Assembly: GCA_043778315.1 (NCBI GenBank)
Contig: JAYWGJ010000191.1
Span: forward strand, 1-6,721
Reading direction: 5' to 3'
Origin: JBEEMU01 sp043778315
GTDB taxonomy: Bacteria > Bacteroidota > Bacteroidia > Chitinophagales > Saprospiraceae
Length of the DNA stretch: 6,721 nt
Shown here: piece by piece, positions 6,306 to 6,721 of the stretch
Layout: the number at the start of each line of letters is the position of its first letter
How positions within the stretch are numbered: the first letter of the stretch is position 1
Translations under genes and position numbers: made by a program
Notes under the pieces: generated by a model
The model's database searches: none
Told to the model about the DNA's origin: nothing
What the model saw: only the letters and a program-made list of their open reading frames with translations

Positions 6306-6721
6306 CATTTTCAAATAAAAATCCTTAGTGAGTGCGATGTATTCGGGCGTGTACTCGAGGCTGTCGGCGGCGTGTATATATAGGTGTGTGTCGGTATTTT
6401 TTTGTTTTATAATATCATTGCCATTATTATTATTACTGTCATTATTACCATCATTATTACCATCATTATAATGCCACAACATCAGGCGGCGTTCGGCGGG
6501 TTTACTGCTGCGAAAGCAGACCGATGTTCGGCTACTCAAATGAAAATTGGCATAGGCGGCGAGCCGCGCTAATACTGCACTCTCGTCGGTCGGGAGTATG
6601 ACGGCGAGCTGTCCGTTCGGGTTGAGGAGTTGCGCGGCACAAGCGATGAGTTCGTCAAAACGGAGTTCGTCGGTGTGTCGGGCGGCGTTGCGCGCCGCGT
6701 CGGGAGCGCGTAGGCTGTTGT
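6303..6721 (-). CDS. trmN: tRNA1(Val) (adenine(37)-N6)-methyltransferase, C-terminal part (5' end outside window)
   Basis: Read on the minus strand, the frame is open from the window edge (first complete codon 6719-6717) for 138 residues to TAA. It begins NSLRAPDAARNAARHTDELRF, the segment that in this SAM-dependent methyltransferase family (E. coli YfiC/TrmN) follows the catalytic NPP(F/Y) motif; that motif should lie just outside the window. Then come LIACAAQLLNPNGQLAVILP, the strand RRLMLWHY, and the signature ending EYTPEYIALTKDFYLKM. The enzyme makes m6A37 next to the anticodon of tRNA1(Val). Between RRLMLWHY and the ending, the protein carries an extra Asn/Asp/Gly-rich stretch (about 6396-6467) that I do not expect in homologues. 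The reading frame stays open across it. The ATG at 6539 is internal. gyrA follows on the same strand but has its own promoter. Confidence 0.9.
   Translation of the reverse strand, partial: NSLRAPDAARNAARHTDELRFDELIACAAQLLNPNGQLAVILPTDESAVLARLAAYANFHLSSRTSVCFRSSKPAERRLMLWHYNDGNNDGNNDSNNNNGNDIIKQKNTDTHLYIHAADSLEYTPEYIALTKDFYLKM
6429..6464 (+). repeat. 12-bp tandem repeat inside the tRNA methyltransferase gene
   Basis: Three 12-bp units lie end to end: 6429-6440 (ATTATTACTGTC), then two identical ATTATTACCATC units at 6441-6452 and 6453-6464. Further ATT triplets flank them on both sides. On the coding (minus) strand they encode DGNN, DGNN and DSNN. The unit is a multiple of three, so gain or loss of units would keep the frame. 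Confidence 0.88.

Noticed and set aside
6303..6539. 78-codon ORF with an ATG at 6539 as a stand-alone small gene
   Set aside because: The same frame is open upstream to the window edge and matches the methyltransferase family throughout, so this is only the tail of a larger gene.

Overview
The window looks like chromosomal DNA from a Bacteroidota (Bacteroidetes) bacterium. LepA and GyrA both read like proteins of that phylum. The gene starts lack Shine-Dalgarno motifs and have A-rich leaders. The sequence upstream of gyrA carries a textbook Bacteroidota promoter (TTTG, 19 bp, TATCTTTG on the minus strand). The genus cannot be named from the sequence.

Layout. Positions 1-354 (+) hold the 3' end of a glyoxalase/VOC-superfamily gene. 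It is followed by a 79-codon two-helix membrane protein (516-755, +). After 17 bp comes a 205-residue protein of the PD-(D/E)XK nuclease-like type (773-1390, +), in which the expected catalytic Asp appears to be Gly. A 25-bp tandem duplication with small hairpins fills the leader of lepA. lepA (1482-3272, +) encodes full-length elongation factor 4 and ends in a strong terminator with A- and T-tracts on its two sides. The lepA-gyrA junction is convergent and gene-free (3273-3611). It contains four copies of one 23-bp hairpin repeat, two pointing left and two pointing right. gyrA (6161-3612, -) is full length, with active-site Tyr122 and a GyrA box. Upstream of gyrA, reading the same way, is the 3' part of a tRNA1(Val) adenine-37 N6-methyltransferase gene (6721-6303, -), ending in a small terminator. 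Its C-terminal part carries an unusual Asn/Asp/Gly-rich insertion encoded by a 12-bp tandem repeat.

How the parts fit. lepA (translation), gyrA (DNA supercoiling) and the tRNA methyltransferase are ordinary housekeeping genes. The membrane protein and the nuclease-like protein form a small accessory pair of unknown function. I see no mobile element, CRISPR array, tRNA or rRNA. The items most worth following up are the Asp-to-Gly change in the nuclease-like protein, the hairpin-repeat cluster at the convergent junction, the tandem hairpins in the lepA leader, and the microsatellite-coded insertion in the methyltransferase.
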